Assembly (NCBI GenBank): GCA_013397865.1
Contig: VZTI01000542.1
Coordinates: 124,001 to 188,000 of the forward strand
DNA length: 64,000 bases
Origin: Struthidea cinerea
Lineage: Eukaryota > Chordata > Aves > Passeriformes > Corcoracidae
Direction of reading: 5' to 3'
Position 1 is the stretch's first letter. Each line of letters starts with the position of its first letter. Below are positions 13,434 to 27,883 of the stretch, piece by piece. A program made the translations under genes and the position numbers. The notes under the pieces were generated by a model. That model saw only the letters and a list, made by a program, of their open reading frames with translations, did not search any database and was not told where the DNA came from.

Positions 13434-16400
13434 AAGGGAAAAGTAACATCTGTAAAATATTTTGTGTTCTAGTCTTTCTGCAACCTTGCAGTGATACTTT
13501 ACTCAATGCTACCCTTACAGGGAGGTATTACTCTGATATTTTCAGTTTACAATGTATAGGCTCCTTGCCATCTGTTCAAAATTCAGATGAACAAAAGAAT
13601 CTAGTTGCCAGCATGGTCTGTTAAACTATTCTGCAATACCCTTCACTGGTTTTCTGATATATTGAGAATCAAATACAAGGCTTCAGTTCTAAGAGTGCCT
13701 TCTTACATGATTATTTTTATTGCCAAGCATAGACCTACTAACCTACACGGGGCTACACTATGCAGTAAATTTACACACTTACAGCAAGTGTGTAATGTTC
13801 CCAAGTTTAGGGCCTTAGATCCCTGTTCTGGTCCACATGACCTAACATAGCAAGTAATATTTGCGATGAACTTGAGTCCTTCAACTTCCATTTCACCCAT
13901 TTCCCATGCTTCAGTGCTTTTGCAAAATAAATTCAAATCATCATTCCTTCATTAACCCTTTTTAATTGTTAAACACTGAAACTTTGTGTGCAAGGTATGT
14001 AATTCCTTTGCACCACTTAGTTCTGAGAGAAAGTCCTTTAATGCTGTAAATCTGGCCAGTGATATGAGTTCATCACAGATGGCTTATGTAGCTGGTGCAG
14101 GCGCACTCGCTGTAGGCACAGCACTCCATGACAGCAGATGTGGCATACTACTTTTCTAAGCATGACTGCACGTGCATACAGCTGAAAAACAACAGGTAAA
14201 GCTGTTACATTCAAAGAACCTCATTCCTAACAAGCTACAAGCCTTGCTTAGCCAGAGGTCAAGTTTACCAAAAAAACAGGCTTTCAGCAAAGAGTGATCA
14301 GGTTTCTTAAAAAAGTGAACCACAGCCTGAGCAAAAACAACATCTGCAAAAGTGAGGACAAATGCTCAGGACTCCAGACAAGGAGACAGGCTGACAAAAC
14401 TGTGGATAAATCAGGATAGCCATCCTATTCAAAAGAAGGGCCTCAAAAGAGACATCGGTGCCCTGCTATTTATCCAGTCACTTTTGTGTGGTAGATCATA
14501 TGAGTAAAGCTGGTAGTTCACATGGTTTAGGGCCTCCACATTAAAAGCCATTTGAACTTGTTCCAGGAACATAACAGCATTGTATAAGAAGCTGCCAGTT
14601 GTACCAGTCTGACATAAAACAAGGTCCCTTCAACTTCCCTTATAGAGTAGTTGCTGCAGAACTATTTGCCTTATAGGACCACATATACCTGCTTCATTAC
14701 ACCATAAATCCAACAGACTAGGATTTTTTAAAATGTTACTGCAAAGAAAGGAGGCACAGGAAAAATTACTTTTTAGACAAAATACTTTATATTGACAAAG
14801 CTAAAACTAGACAAAAAAGTTTTCCTTTCAGAAATGCCTCATTATACACCTAGGTAAATTTATGGTTGCCTGCAGCAGAGATCAACAACAGAAAGGAAGA
14901 CCCACTCACTTCAGACTCTCATAAAATCCTTACAAAACTCACTTGAGATGTGTGCTCTGAATCCTTCTGAAAAAAATAAGTAAGATTTTTATGCAAAATA
15001 TAACATTAGAAGCTATCGGGAGTAACTCAAAGCAGACAGAGACTGGGTCACTTATTCAAGACATGACAGATCCAGGGTTAAATTCCTATATTGCAATAAC
15101 TCAAAATGACACTGAGAGCCTGTACCAGAGCAAATTCATATGCACTTTTGAAGCCAGCTTCTCTGTTTCTCCTCCACATCCTCCATTTTAATGTCTGTTC
15201 CTAAGACTGAAGAGCCTTTTTATAATAGAACTGTAGTCCAAATTAATCAATCCTTCAAAGTAAATGTTTTGACCAACTCATGTTTTCAATCAAAAACAAT
15301 AGATGAAAAAATAATAAAACATGAACCAGAAATATCTAAATAACTCACAGGAGCTTCAGCAAATATGGAATATGGTTATTTGCCATATTTCAGAGTAAGT
15401 GGCTGAGATGTTCTTTATGGGCAAGATACAAAGCCCACAGTGGGTTCCAATGTAATAGAGGCACCAGGCCTATCACCTCTCTTCTCTTTTTCATAACACA
15501 GACCAGTCATGTAATTGGTAGGACATTTGCTATTTCAGAGCTTATTTCTTGTGCTTTGAACAGTTATTCCATCCTTAGTTAAACTGTCACACATTTCCCC
15601 TGAATCTCAAATGCATACACGTTTCCAAATTAAACACAACCAATAAAACCTCCAATCTGAAAATTCTCTAATAATAGAGATGGAGGAAGTAGTTCATTTA
15701 TTCTGAATGCTGTAAATTTGGCACACCCTTGTGCTTCTGCATCAGCACAACTGTCAAAATGCAAGTCAGAATTGAGACATGGGAACTCCACCATGTCATC
15801 ACATCCATGCCACTGCTCCTCTCAGATCTGCTTTCTGAAGAGCCTTCAAACACTTTGCAGACCTCATTTGCCAATGGTTGACTACACAGGGCTTCACCAC
15901 TTCCCTTGGAAGACTACTCCATAAATGTTAGTCATAAACCCAAAAGGAATTTATAATTGGATACAGATCTCCCAAAAATTGTCACACACCATGTATTATT
16001 TCCTGTGTGCTGATCAGTGCAGTTTGAGCACTTCTGTAATACTCATTCAACATCCCCTTTGATATATGCTGGGATGAAACACTGTAAATAATTTCTCTTT
16101 TGTGCCTTTGAAATCTTTCAAGACAGTTGTATTCCTTATAACCACCTTTATTTATAGCAGCTAAACAGTGCACTGAAAAAGCAACACCATATTGAAAAAG
16201 GAAGTCTTGCTCCTATTGTTTCAGTTTATTAGCTTGCATCTGAATTCTAGAACAACATATATGATGAAGAACCTCTCTTGAAACAGAAAAATGTTTTGTC
16301 TTTTTCGTGGAAGGGCAGAAGAACGAATGTCCTTATGTTTTATAAGACACATGGACAGTGGGGTTCAGCACAGCAAATTTTTCACCTGAAGAGTCAAAAG

Positions 16401-19400
16401 GAAAATGTACTTGCCATTGCAATTCTAAATTAGATTAGATCTTACATTAGACAGAAAAAGGAAACATGATATAGAAGAAAAAGAAAAGGACAGTCTTAAT
16501 ATTAAATCCCCTATTACTTCAGTCTCCTGCACCTGGGATTTCTTCCTTTAAGAATAAAGTTGGAAGTCACTTTGGAGGGAAGCCAGCTGTCTGGAATCCT
16601 TTGTCCAAAACCAACTGTGGGCTTCTAACAAGTCATGACAGAAAAAGGCAAGATCCTTTCACTTTTTATAGTATCTTAAAAGCCCCTTTCTCCCTGCAGT
16701 TTCACAGAAACTTAAAAGAAAACTTAAATCAGTGCAATTGAGAACAGAAAAGTTGTGCTTCAGTCATAAATGTTCAACATAACCTATAGTGGTTACCACT
16801 GTACATGAGAAAATGTTCTACCTGTCTGAGAGCATGAGAAAACAGTGGCAGGTAGTAAAAAGTGAATGCAGGGAACAACAGAAAAACTGCCCTCAGTTTT
16901 TCATGTATTTGTTACTTTTGATGAATTTTGATAATACAGAGAGATTTCATTACACACCTGCAAGTTTTAAAAACAAGGTCAGTCACACTTTACTTGGACT
17001 ATTATATTAATTTATATGTTCAGATCCTTGTGGTCCTATGAACACAGGGCTCTCTGCTCCCTGTAGTTCACAAGTTAACCTTTTTTTCCCTAGGAATTGC
17101 AGGCAGATCAAAACTACTGCTTTGAAAATGCTGATCATTCTGAGAAAGGAACCCTTAGCTGCAGCTGATATATCACCAGAAAGAATCCTCCAAGGGAATT
17201 AGACCATATGATTTCACGGGCACAGAAGAACAGGCCTTGGGAACAGTCTCTCCTAGATCGGAAAGTGCAACACTCTCACCTTCCCAGCGCTCTGCTCAAC
17301 AGATACATCCCCATTCACCCTCTACTGAAAAGCAGACAGTGGCTTAAACATGAGGCCTAGGAACCAGGTGTATACAACACTGACTTCTTCAGAGTCTGTA
17401 CCAAACACTTACAGTGAAAGACCGATTAATTTGGACAAATTTTGGTTTTTAAAAATCCAGGACAAACAAATCAGGTTCTATGCTTGTACAAACATCTCAG
17501 TACCTATCTCAGTTGCTATCTCCACCTATTCATAATTCAAGAGGCCCAAGTTAATGAAAGTGCCACAAGCCTATGGAGACACCTACGTTTACATGGAGCT
17601 TTTAAGGCTGTTGAAAGCCTATTTGCATTTAGTCTTAGTTTTCCATCTGTCGCATTTGCAGCCTCCATGTGGGCGGAAAAACTCCTTGATTTTTTGGGTC
17701 AATATCTTCATAAGGTAAAATATAACAGTAACATTAGTCAGGCCCACAAGCCAGGGTAGCTCCTTCCTTTTGTGACAGCTCTCACTAGAAGACCACAAAG
17801 TCCTGATTTTTGTGACATCTTTCTTCCAGTGACGCAGGCACTCTAGGAGGGAATAAGTTCATATTCACACAGATATGTCACCTTGTGGCCATAACACTGC
17901 CTCTTTAGGAGAGGGAAAGGTCTCCAGCACACATCTTGGATTTCCTGGGCAAGTTAGTAATAAAAAGGTAGATAAAACCTAAATACTCTTCTTGTACTTA
18001 TAAATCAATGTGCTTTATCCAGCTGTCAGGAGAATAGTAACTGGCAACCACCCTCGGAAGAAAATTCCAAGCAAATGAAACTATTCACTGACACTAAAAG
18101 ATAATGAAGTTTCTCAATATCAGAAGGGGGCAGTCCATCACCCTCTGTAATGGGGACGTTGTACGTCTTGGTCTGGGGTAATGATTGCAACAGGCACAGC
18201 AGTCAAAATTTCACATCACACTTCACACACCTTGGAGTCGAGCAAAACCTAGGCTGCAAAACACACCTTTCTCGATCTAGTGTTAGATTATTTCAGTGAA
18301 GGAAAAATGCCAAGACACAGTTCTTTAGAAAGTACAGAGTGTTTTTTATTGAATATTGGTTCCATATTTGCACATTATTGTTCAGGAGATTTTTTTTCAG
18401 AATATAAAACCATGAAAAACCACTGATTCAGTCCTGATCTAGCAGAAATATTGAACATTGCACAGAAGAATGTCATCTTTCAAACAAGTTTTAGCTTTAG
18501 ATGTAGTCTGTCCAAACATTTTAAAGAGTATTTTCCTCTAGGCAATATGTCAAAAGCTGGGTTGGAATAGACATATGGGTATACAGTTGCCTAAAATTCC
18601 TGAATATTTTAGTAGCCTGGTTCAATTTAATTTTTGCAAATTATTTGTAGATGGAAAACTTTTAAACCTCAGAAAGAGAGTCGTATAGTGATGTTGCCTA
18701 TGAATATGAAATCATATGCTTCTGTCCCCAAATACAGTAATTAATGGTTGTAGTAATTATTGCCATCAAAAACCAAGTATTTTTTCTAACAGTTACACAT
18801 TGGCTGCCTGAGACAACGTTCCTTTCCTCTGTGCTCAGAATAAGGATTGAATTAAGACAGAAACCACTGTGGAAGACAGTAAATTTCCAAAAAGAATGAG
18901 TAGGATGCATTATGGCATCCCTTTTGCAAGCTGGAGTCCCCAGTCAACCACATGGTCTTTGCCCAGAGAGCTGTGAAATTCACAGCAGCTGTCTTGCCAC
19001 TCTGGCTAAATACTGCCCTGAAAAAGAGTTCTGAAGAACAGCCCCAGCTATGGAAGGAGGAGTGAAGCATATTCAGGCTCTGCCACTGAGAGATGCCTTT
19101 GAACAGCGTGGCAGAAAGCAGGTTGTTCCGTGAACAGGTATCTCCGCTGTAACACCTTTTCACCTCCTCCAAATCAGAATAAAATATTCAAAGACGAGTG
19201 AACATATGGACTGATTCAAGTGGATGCCTGTGTTAGTAAAAAAAGATTTACTGCTAATAAAAATGTTCACCCATATTTTAAAATTACAATATGAGCTAAT
19301 TTTCTAATTTTAGGAAGGTCAACAGTTCAACATTTGCCATCTCATGAATTAGACACTAACAATTAATTTAACCATCATTAAGGAATTCATTTAGTAAACA

Positions 19401-20179
19401 GACCTCATGAATCATGATCTCACAAAAGAGCTAACCTCGGGAATGTTGAGTCATGAGAATGAGGTTATGGGAAGCATCAAGTAGACAAAATTAATCTCAC
19501 TTCCATTTCCCTGTTTTTCTATTTTTACATTCTCCTTTTCCTGGATCATTGCCTTTAATCTGGGACCTTATTGATTGAATGCTGTGCCTTGTATTCTCAC
19601 AGTGAGCTTAATGGATATAGCACCACAGTGTGCAGCATCGATCGCCTGTAATCAATGACTCAGACCACACTAGCGGGGGAGAGAAGCTCATTTGTTGCCC
19701 ATAGCACATCAATAACACATTTTACACAACAAACCACATTTGTTCTCCAAGGAGAACCTTGTCATGTAACCATCCAATCTACCTCCTACTTAGATTCAGT
19801 GCTCAGGAGAACAGCCTCCTCTCCTCCACTGACACTACGCGCACATTTATTTAGAGTAGTTATGTTCCTGCTTACTTTACATCTACAGAGATTGTGCTGT
19901 TCCAGTTTTCATGGCTGCATCTCATGATCTACATAGTAAGAGAAACGGGTGTATTTTGTAGAGAAAATGGCAGTGGTTTCACATGTAACTATCCACTCTT
20001 TTACCATGATTTTGTTAGGCTTTGTATTCACTCGTAATCTCTGTATTTGCTGTTACTAAATGCCTAATGTTAAAATGGGAGCCTTGGCAATAACTCTTGA
20101 GACTAATAACCGGGTAGATGCTAAAGTAATGTAATCATTCAGAGTTCCCAAATTCCAAAGCAATGAGTCTCTGGTATTG

Positions 20180-20260
20180 GAATCCGTTGGAGTAAAGAGT
20201 GGATCCCAATCTGAGGCTGAACCTTCTCTTTACCTGTAAAGCCCACCTGTGAGACGCCAG
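20180..20260. repeat. Copy 1 of an unnamed dispersed repeat
   Basis: Positions 20235-20255 are identical over 21 bases to 40866-40886 on the same strand (core AAAGCCCACCTGTGAGAC). The left flanks also align loosely: ATCTGAGGCTGAACCTT here against ATCTGAACTGAAGCTT there. A 21-base match is very unlikely by chance in 64 kb, so the two are probably fragments of one old interspersed element. I cannot name the family. Confidence 0.5.
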
Positions 20261-23200
20261 CTGATCTACTAGTACCTGATTAGAGTATGGCAACTGGAGG
20301 CATAAAGTGGACAGGAAAGGAAAATGCAGACCCAGCTTAAGCACTGCTACGGTGTTGGGACATGGATATGAGACATGTTGGGGTCTGAAATGGGAAAACA
20401 TTTCCAGGTTTCATGGTAGGGACACAGCCAAAGTCATAGCAACTACAATGTAAGCAAGCAACTACAGCAATGTAAATCTGAAAAGGTGTTTGTGGAGTCA
20501 TTCCTTTCTCACCCTGAGGGTCAACTACACTTAGATCCTCCACAACAAATATTTTGTTCAGTCTGAAAAATCTCCAAAGACTGACCTGGCAGCTTCTTTG
20601 GGTAACTCATCACAGTGCCTAAATACCAGCTGAAGCGTTCTTCCTAGAATCTAATGAAACACACCATTACTGCAAATTGCCTTTTGTTCCATACTCAAGA
20701 GATGAAGAACAATTAATTGCTGTCGTATTTATAACTGTGTCTGTGTTATTTATTCTCTTTTCTAGAAAGCAATTCACCAAGCTGAGCTCATGCAAGTAGC
20801 ACTTTGATAGGAAAACCAATGAGTTTCCAGATTTGGGGGTGGCTGCTGCAACTGGACATGTTCATCTTTTGTTCTCATATGAAGGCAGCAGTGGGCAGCA
20901 AGGAAAGCTCAGCTCCTCCTTGGACCTCTGGGTGAAGGCAGATGGACAGAACATTAGTTCGTAAGATGCTTGTACAGGAGACATTGGCAATCCAGATTTT
21001 CAATAAAACACACTCAGTTCCTGCAATCCATGTAGTATTTTCTCAGGACGATTTTTGGTTTGCTTTCCATTAGTCTTTCTCCAAGTTGTTTGTGTATTTC
21101 TTAAAGTATCACATATAAAACAGGGTGAACAATTCAGGATGGCTTTTATCTCAAAGGAACAGGGCAAAATGGTTACCTCTCATCCTCTTGCTTATAATAC
21201 CTTCAGTAATGACTCCCAGAATGGCTTTCACATTTCAGCATTTTGCCTCATCAGCAACTTGCATTCGTTTTCTAATCTGCGGCAGCCCACAGATACTCCT
21301 GCTGACTGAATTATTTCCCATTTTCTATAAATAAATTATATTTTCTTCTCTGACTATAGCAACTCATGCTTCTTTTGATTCCATTATGTCTTCTTCGTTT
21401 CAGACCAGCTTGCCAACTGGTGACTTTCAAATTTAGTTCTACCTCCCTCAGCCTGGGTGTTGTACTGGAAACTTGGCAGATGATACTGACTCCATCAATT
21501 AAACTTTCTGGTTTTGCAAGCCCTTTCTTGAGAGTTTTTGTTTTAATTTTTATCATATTATAGCAATTCTGCATACCAGCTTTTAAACGTCTGTGGGTGA
21601 ATAAAGACCTTTCAGCTGATGGTTCTGCTCAACTGTAATCTTCCATTTTCTCCTTTTGTTTTGTTACTTCAGTTCTCATGTGACAGAAAATGTCCAAATT
21701 GGACTCTTCATGGTACAGAAACATATGAATTAAACCTTCAAGGCACATTAGCTTAACCTCTAAAATTAAAATGCAAGCGAACAACTGTAAGTCATTTCAC
21801 TCACTTTCATTAATCCAAACCAAAGCAATCTTGCACATTCCAGCAATGTGGAATGGTACACACTAGAACCAACACAGTAGGTCTCTGAAACATCAATATA
21901 TACCTATGGGGTATTGCTGAAAAATTGCTGAGATCAACAGCTAAGCTTATTTCCAAAACCAAGTACACTTTTCATTAAGGAGAGCATTCTAGAGCATATG
22001 TAGTGATATCAAAACGCATATTTCTTCTTACAAGTGTTCCATTCATGCCATAAATAGGGTGAGATTCTAGAATGAAGGATATAGTTTTCATCATTTTGTT
22101 TTCTAACATCAGGTGCATTTCTCCTTTCCCATCATTTTCGTCTGATATATGGATGCATGCAATCTTTCCTTCTACACTGACATTTATGTGACTCCTTCCA
22201 AATCATTAAAAACCTACTAAAATATTAAATACTTGCAAGTCTAGACGTGAACTTGCCAGTTTTCTCTTCTGTGTTTACCATATACACCACTCCTTAGGAC
22301 ATACACTTTATTGACACAACTTAAGGCTTATTTGTTAAACGAATCATACATGCTCATTGACTCCAGTGATTCACATCATGTAAAAACTGAACATCTGAAG
22401 CAACACATGTGCAATAAAAGCAAACAGATGTTTGCAGTCTAAGCCTGCATTAACGGTGGTGGCATGGCAACATATCAAAGGCAAAATGCAACACAGCCAG
22501 AATTTCCCACTGGAGCGTTAAGCACAGCTACATAACTCTGAACCCACAACCAATAGGATGTCCCAAACCACCCTGGCTACGTTGCCGTACTTAAGGTAAG
22601 AATTCATAATTAACTGCTAATGCCTAAACTCCTCAGCTAAAATTGGATGGCATTTCCCATGAAGGAGACAACTAAGATATGAACAGTATAGTAAAACCAC
22701 TACTCATTTTACAGAATTAACACAGCAGGAACATTAATGTTGTTTCATACACAGCAAAATTAAATTTGTCCAGAAAAATCCACCTCAGGAGGCCACATCT
22801 GAAGTTTTATATGGAATTTTCCAGGCTAGGCAGCTACAGAACAGAAGTGTTAGAAATTCAGCAGCAGGAGCGCATGCATCCCTGGAGGAGCACAGCAGAC
22901 AAGTCATGACACTTTCAAACTGATACCCCGAGCACTCTGCAATCCAGTGCGTCACCAAGCAGAGCGCTCTCAACCCATTGCAGTGACTGGAACTGTGCAC
23001 AAGGGGTCAAAAATGGCCTTTCGTTCGTACCACTGAATGTGAACATCATGAATGCTAAATGAAGCTGAACTTAACATAATGATATCTAATGAAAGTAACT
23101 GCCTTTTTTTGTATGCCATCTCCCTAAATCTGTCTTTCAGAGGACCAATACAAAAACACCATTGAGTGAAACTACTAAAGAAAAGAGAGTCCAACTTAAT

Positions 23201-24650
23201 TTCTATCCCCTGATGAACCCTTAGATGGAGGATCTCAATTTGTTCAAGGAGAATCCTGAGTATTAACTGATTTACCTAAAAGGAAGTACCAGTTATTGCA
23301 GTCCCTGTGCACACAATCACATGAAAATAGTAACTTTAGATTTGAGATGCATATGAAATTAAACATGTGTTACAATCATAGATATAGATAGATCAGGAAA
23401 CATGCATCTGCCTTTGTACAGACTTTTAGATCAAGTATATTTCTAGATATCTTGCTGAACATAAAATGTATCTAACGTGAAAAAAATATTAAAATATGGA
23501 ACAACACAAAATTTGCAATGAAATATTTGTCTTCTCTCGATTACTTGCTACAACATCAAAACCTAGATTTAATGTTAATATTTTTAATGAAAGAAAAAAA
23601 AACCATGAAAACAGCAGGGAAATACATCCTAAGCAGCTGGTAACTCACATCCTAACACATGTCGCATATTTTTAATACCTTCCCCTTATGAGTCTCAAAG
23701 CAGTGCATATTCCAAAACTCTGACCCTGATAAATGGTTTTGAAACATAACTTGGAATTAACACAGCAAAAAATAGATTCAAAGGATGAGCTTTCATAAAT
23801 AAGACTACCCACGAGATAACACAGGACTAGAGAATTCGTGGGGGTTTAATTTTCAGCCCAGCAGTTTTCTGAACTTTTTGGAATGAATGAATAAACACAC
23901 AGGAAGACAGGATAAAAACGTCACATCTTCATCACAGACATTTCATGCTTTACATTTCCCAATGCTTTTTAATTAAAATACTTGCATTTTTCCTGTCCTA
24001 AACAATTACATTACACAATAGTGAACAAATATACAGATGTCACAGACTTCTAATCCAGAGCACAATTTAATGTTCTCTCATCTAAGAGAGAGACTTCTTA
24101 AGGCATTCCTCAGCTTCACACTGTCCAGCTTTTTGCCTCCTTCATTTTCATTACTCTTAAGCACTTACACTCACAGGAGCTGTAATGAAAGCAGTGCTAG
24201 GCCAGAAGTTTCTCATGGGGAACACATCATCTCATTTTTAGGTTGTGGTTGCAGACTTCAATCATCATAACTGTATCCTGAAAGTGGCACAGCAGAGCCA
24301 AGGGAGGCACTGCAGTGTGAGGACAGCTGCTGGGCTAGAAAGCCCAGCTCAGGTTTGGAATTATATTTTTAACTTTAAACTCCAAATACATTTACCCAAG
24401 GCTGAAAGAAGAGAGGCAAGTTTTAAAAAAGGTTAAAAAAAATTAGGCAACACATGATTTTTGTGGATCACATGATCTCTGGAGAGCAGCATTAGGCAGA
24501 TCAACTGGGCAGACAGATAAAGATGCCCTTCCTATAACTCCTTATCATTCATCTTCAAAGCAAATATTTTACTTCATGCTATACAGTGAATTCTATAGAA
24601 AAAGTAATTTTGCCTTGCTCTCTGGACACCCATTTCCACCTTGAGTTATT

Positions 24651-24676
24651 CTTAGAGCTCTTGCTTAGAGCTCTTC
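24651..24676. repeat. Two-copy 13-bp tandem duplication
   Basis: CTTAGAGCTCTTG (24651-24663) is directly followed by CTTAGAGCTCTTC (24664-24676), 12 of 13 identical. Each unit contains the palindrome AGAGCTCT. Non-coding context. Confidence 0.85.
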
Positions 24677-27600
24677 AACTGCAGATGGCAATTTTCAATT
24701 AGGTATGTGCTTCAGGGGAAATAAGGAATTTACTAAGGTCACTTAAGGGCAATGAAATCACACATGCCATATAAAATGCTTACACTACAAAATGATAGCA
24801 TAATGGAATGGTAAAGGCTTTAACAAAATCGTAAAGGGAGCATGCAACTAGTACAGCATGCTCTTTTATTATTTCAAGCTCTCCAGTTACACCTTTGAAA
24901 GGTTAGTCTTTTTTTTCTTTTTTTTTTTTAATTGAATAAGTGTAAAGATACCAGGAAGAAACATGATGTACCCAACTGCCTCCTGCCAATGCGTAAGAGC
25001 ACTCAGCTTCAAATTATATGCAAATCTGAAAATGAAAGCAAAAATAAGGTGATGGCTGCAAGTCAAGCAAGCCTGCAAAAAAGGTGCCCTAATATTTTTA
25101 GGATGAGCAGATTTCTAAATGTGGAAAAACATTGCAGACATTTAGTATGTTCTTTCATTTCTAAACAAAAAAATTATGATACTATATGCTAAATACATAA
25201 AGCACTTACTGATTTCAAGGTGATAAATGAACAGCAGTTCTCATGAATTAACCAATCAGTAACACAACAAGAAGGCAGAAGATAATTTTGGTTCGTTATC
25301 AATACTATCAAGTCCAGGCATTTCTGCTTTCCTTCAGTCTTGTCTCAGTTACACAACTGAAGCTGGCACCACAGGTATATGCACAGACTTGATGGGCTCA
25401 TTGCCTTTGCCAGAGTTCAACACATTCATCCTCAAGATATACAGTCCAACACAACACCATTATTGCACTCTGAACACAGTTCTGCCATTAAAACTGATAT
25501 AAAGGAATCCTTGAATGAATGAAAAAAAAGTCTTTAAATCGGCTCAGAATGCCTTTATCTCTTTTTTCTTTAATCAGTGAATAAAGCTCCTCCCCTATTA
25601 ACATGAATTAAAGACCCATGCCTAGGGTAGCAGGCTGATTTGCAGGAGCTCAGGCCAGAGAATGGTCATCCAGTCATAACTACTGGATTTTCTTGTGATT
25701 TCAAATAAAGCACAGGGTCTATCCCATATTTTAAATTGCTTTGTTTATTTCCCAATTCTTTTCTCACTGTAAAAAAGGATAAAACTTCCCTGGGATTTAT
25801 CTTGAACCATCCATTCTGGCCTGAAAAGAATTCACTTTTCATGCATCCAGGTTAATGGAAACTTGTGCAACACCACAGGCACAGCACCAAGCTGAGGCAA
25901 AACGCCGGGGCAGACACTGGTTTTAGGCAGGTCCCTCTGTGATGCCGCAAGCTCTGAAGCCACATCATTACACACCTCCTGTGGATGGCAGAGGCAGGCG
26001 CTGCGGCTGAAAAAGGTGAGAACCAACTCCTCCCCCTCGTGTCCCTTGAAAGAGTCACACCCACAAAGCTCACTAAGGGGCAGGCAGGCTGCAGCCTGGG
26101 CCAGCCCTGCACCCGCATGGCCACACAGATGGCTGCTCAGTTCCTGGGACACGGTAAGCTCATGTCAGCCCAGAATATCCTGTAGAGACTTTGAACCACG
26201 TTTCTACCCTGCTTTGCACCGGGAAATCAAAAGACCATTAATGATTGCAACATAGCTAGACAAACTGATAGGGGCAATGCAATTTACTGCAGAGACTTGA
26301 AAAGGTGATTTAAGGGCATGTTTCCCTGGAGTCTTCTCTTGCCCTTTAAATTCACACTTTGATTACTAACAGCCCTGCTAAAAGTCCTTTCTCTGTGGTC
26401 CTTTTCAATTCACAATAATAAAGGTATTCCACAAAACCACCAGGATGAGACGAGAAATTTACGGCTCTGGTCCACCAGCCCTGCTTTCTTTGCCGTGGTG
26501 ACTTCCACCACAAAGATGATTCATGACAACAAACCCATTAGCTTCAGACCTGAAATAGGTATTTAGGAACTTGCTATGTACTTTGTGGTGTTGAAGCTCC
26601 TATAAAAGTCTCTACTGAAATTACTATGGCTATCCTGTGTCATTCCCATTAAAACCTCATTCAACATTCAAAGCCAGGAGTTAAGAAAAATCTTACACAG
26701 AAATGAATGAGAATCTGTATGAACACAAGTGACTTTTAATTCTTTCCTTATTCTGAATTAATTTTAACCAGGTAATGCTCTATTACTAATGTCAGGGAGA
26801 CATTAATTCATAAAAGTTACAGCTATTTAGAAGGAAAAGGGTTTTTAAATAATAATCATCTTCATTGTAAGCTTCTAACCTCCTAGGCATTTCACTTTCC
26901 CACTTTGACTGCTAGGAAAGATGTAGCTACATCTCCAATTACTAGTGCATTCACATGCCTGTGCACACATAAATATGAATAACCATGAAAAGAAGAGGAA
27001 AGTAATCATATGTCTATCAGTCTCCAATGTTAGAAAAACCAAACTCATTCTGAAAATGCACTCCACCTGTTTCTGACTAGTTCTCTGCACCTTTTTCTCT
27101 TAGGAGGTACTCCAAGAGATCAACTGAAAATACTTTTCCCATTCCTATGTTTTACACCATAATGGCAGAAAACTTAAATAAAGTTCCACAATGAACACGC
27201 TGCTACTTAACAGAAACTGTCCTGAAGGACTGCATACCAGTATTCTTACAGCTAGAAATCTAATTGAAATTGGTTTTCAACTTTATTTTTCATTATGTCC
27301 TGAGTAAAATCTTCAGGGAAAAATTTCTCCATCTTTGTGAGGATTTTACTGGAAGACTGTTTTAAAAATGTTATCATGCTCGGCAAATACTTCCTAAGAA
27401 ATACAAGTCCTTGTTTTGCACTGGGTAATCCCTATTGTAGTAGAACCTGTTCAGCTTACATTTCCTACAACAGTACCTGAAGTTTATTTTTTAACTCACT
27501 GCAAAATCTTTATTACTACAGGAACTCCCTGTATTCTAACAAACACATTCCAGCTATGCTGACTTAGCTGCACTCACACATAAAAACACCAAAACCCTAG

Positions 27601-27883
27601 ACGTGCTAAAGGGGTGCACCTTTCACAAAATGTGCATTTTTAAGGTTAAAAAAAAAAAAAACAAAAACAAACAATAAACATGTCAATAACTTCATTTCCC
27701 AGACATACTAGGATGAGAGCACCATGGATTTGCAGCACTTCAGCCAACTGACCAAAGCATCTCAGCTTTATTTCCAGTCTCAGCTCACATCTGCGTTCCA
27801 TCAGAGCTAAGAAAGTTTGAGAATCTCTGCAGTAAAACGAAGGTGCATCCGATTTAGGAGCACATGGAATGTCAGATAAGTTA

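Larger units (their letters stand above)
11532..27883. other. Long non-coding stretch, possibly intron 1 of the minus-strand gene
   Basis: About 16 kb without a recognisable exon. Contents noted separately: a 23-bp tandem duplication (13388-13433), one copy of an unnamed dispersed repeat (20180-20260) and a 13-bp duplication (24651-24676). Other simple features are a T-rich tract (24907-24932), a short GATA-like run (about 23383-23395) and an A-rich tract (27647-27672). The segment 25850-26160 is more GC-rich and has open frames on both strands, but no family resemblance. Continuous lack of coding signal fits a long first intron of the gene predicted at 28 kb; that is inference. Confidence 0.55.

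Noticed and set aside
25985..26158. GC-richer plus-strand frame ending near a GTAAGC donor-like site
   Set aside because: No acceptor with a convincing pyrimidine tract, no family resemblance, and comparable open frames on the opposite strand. Not enough to call an exon.
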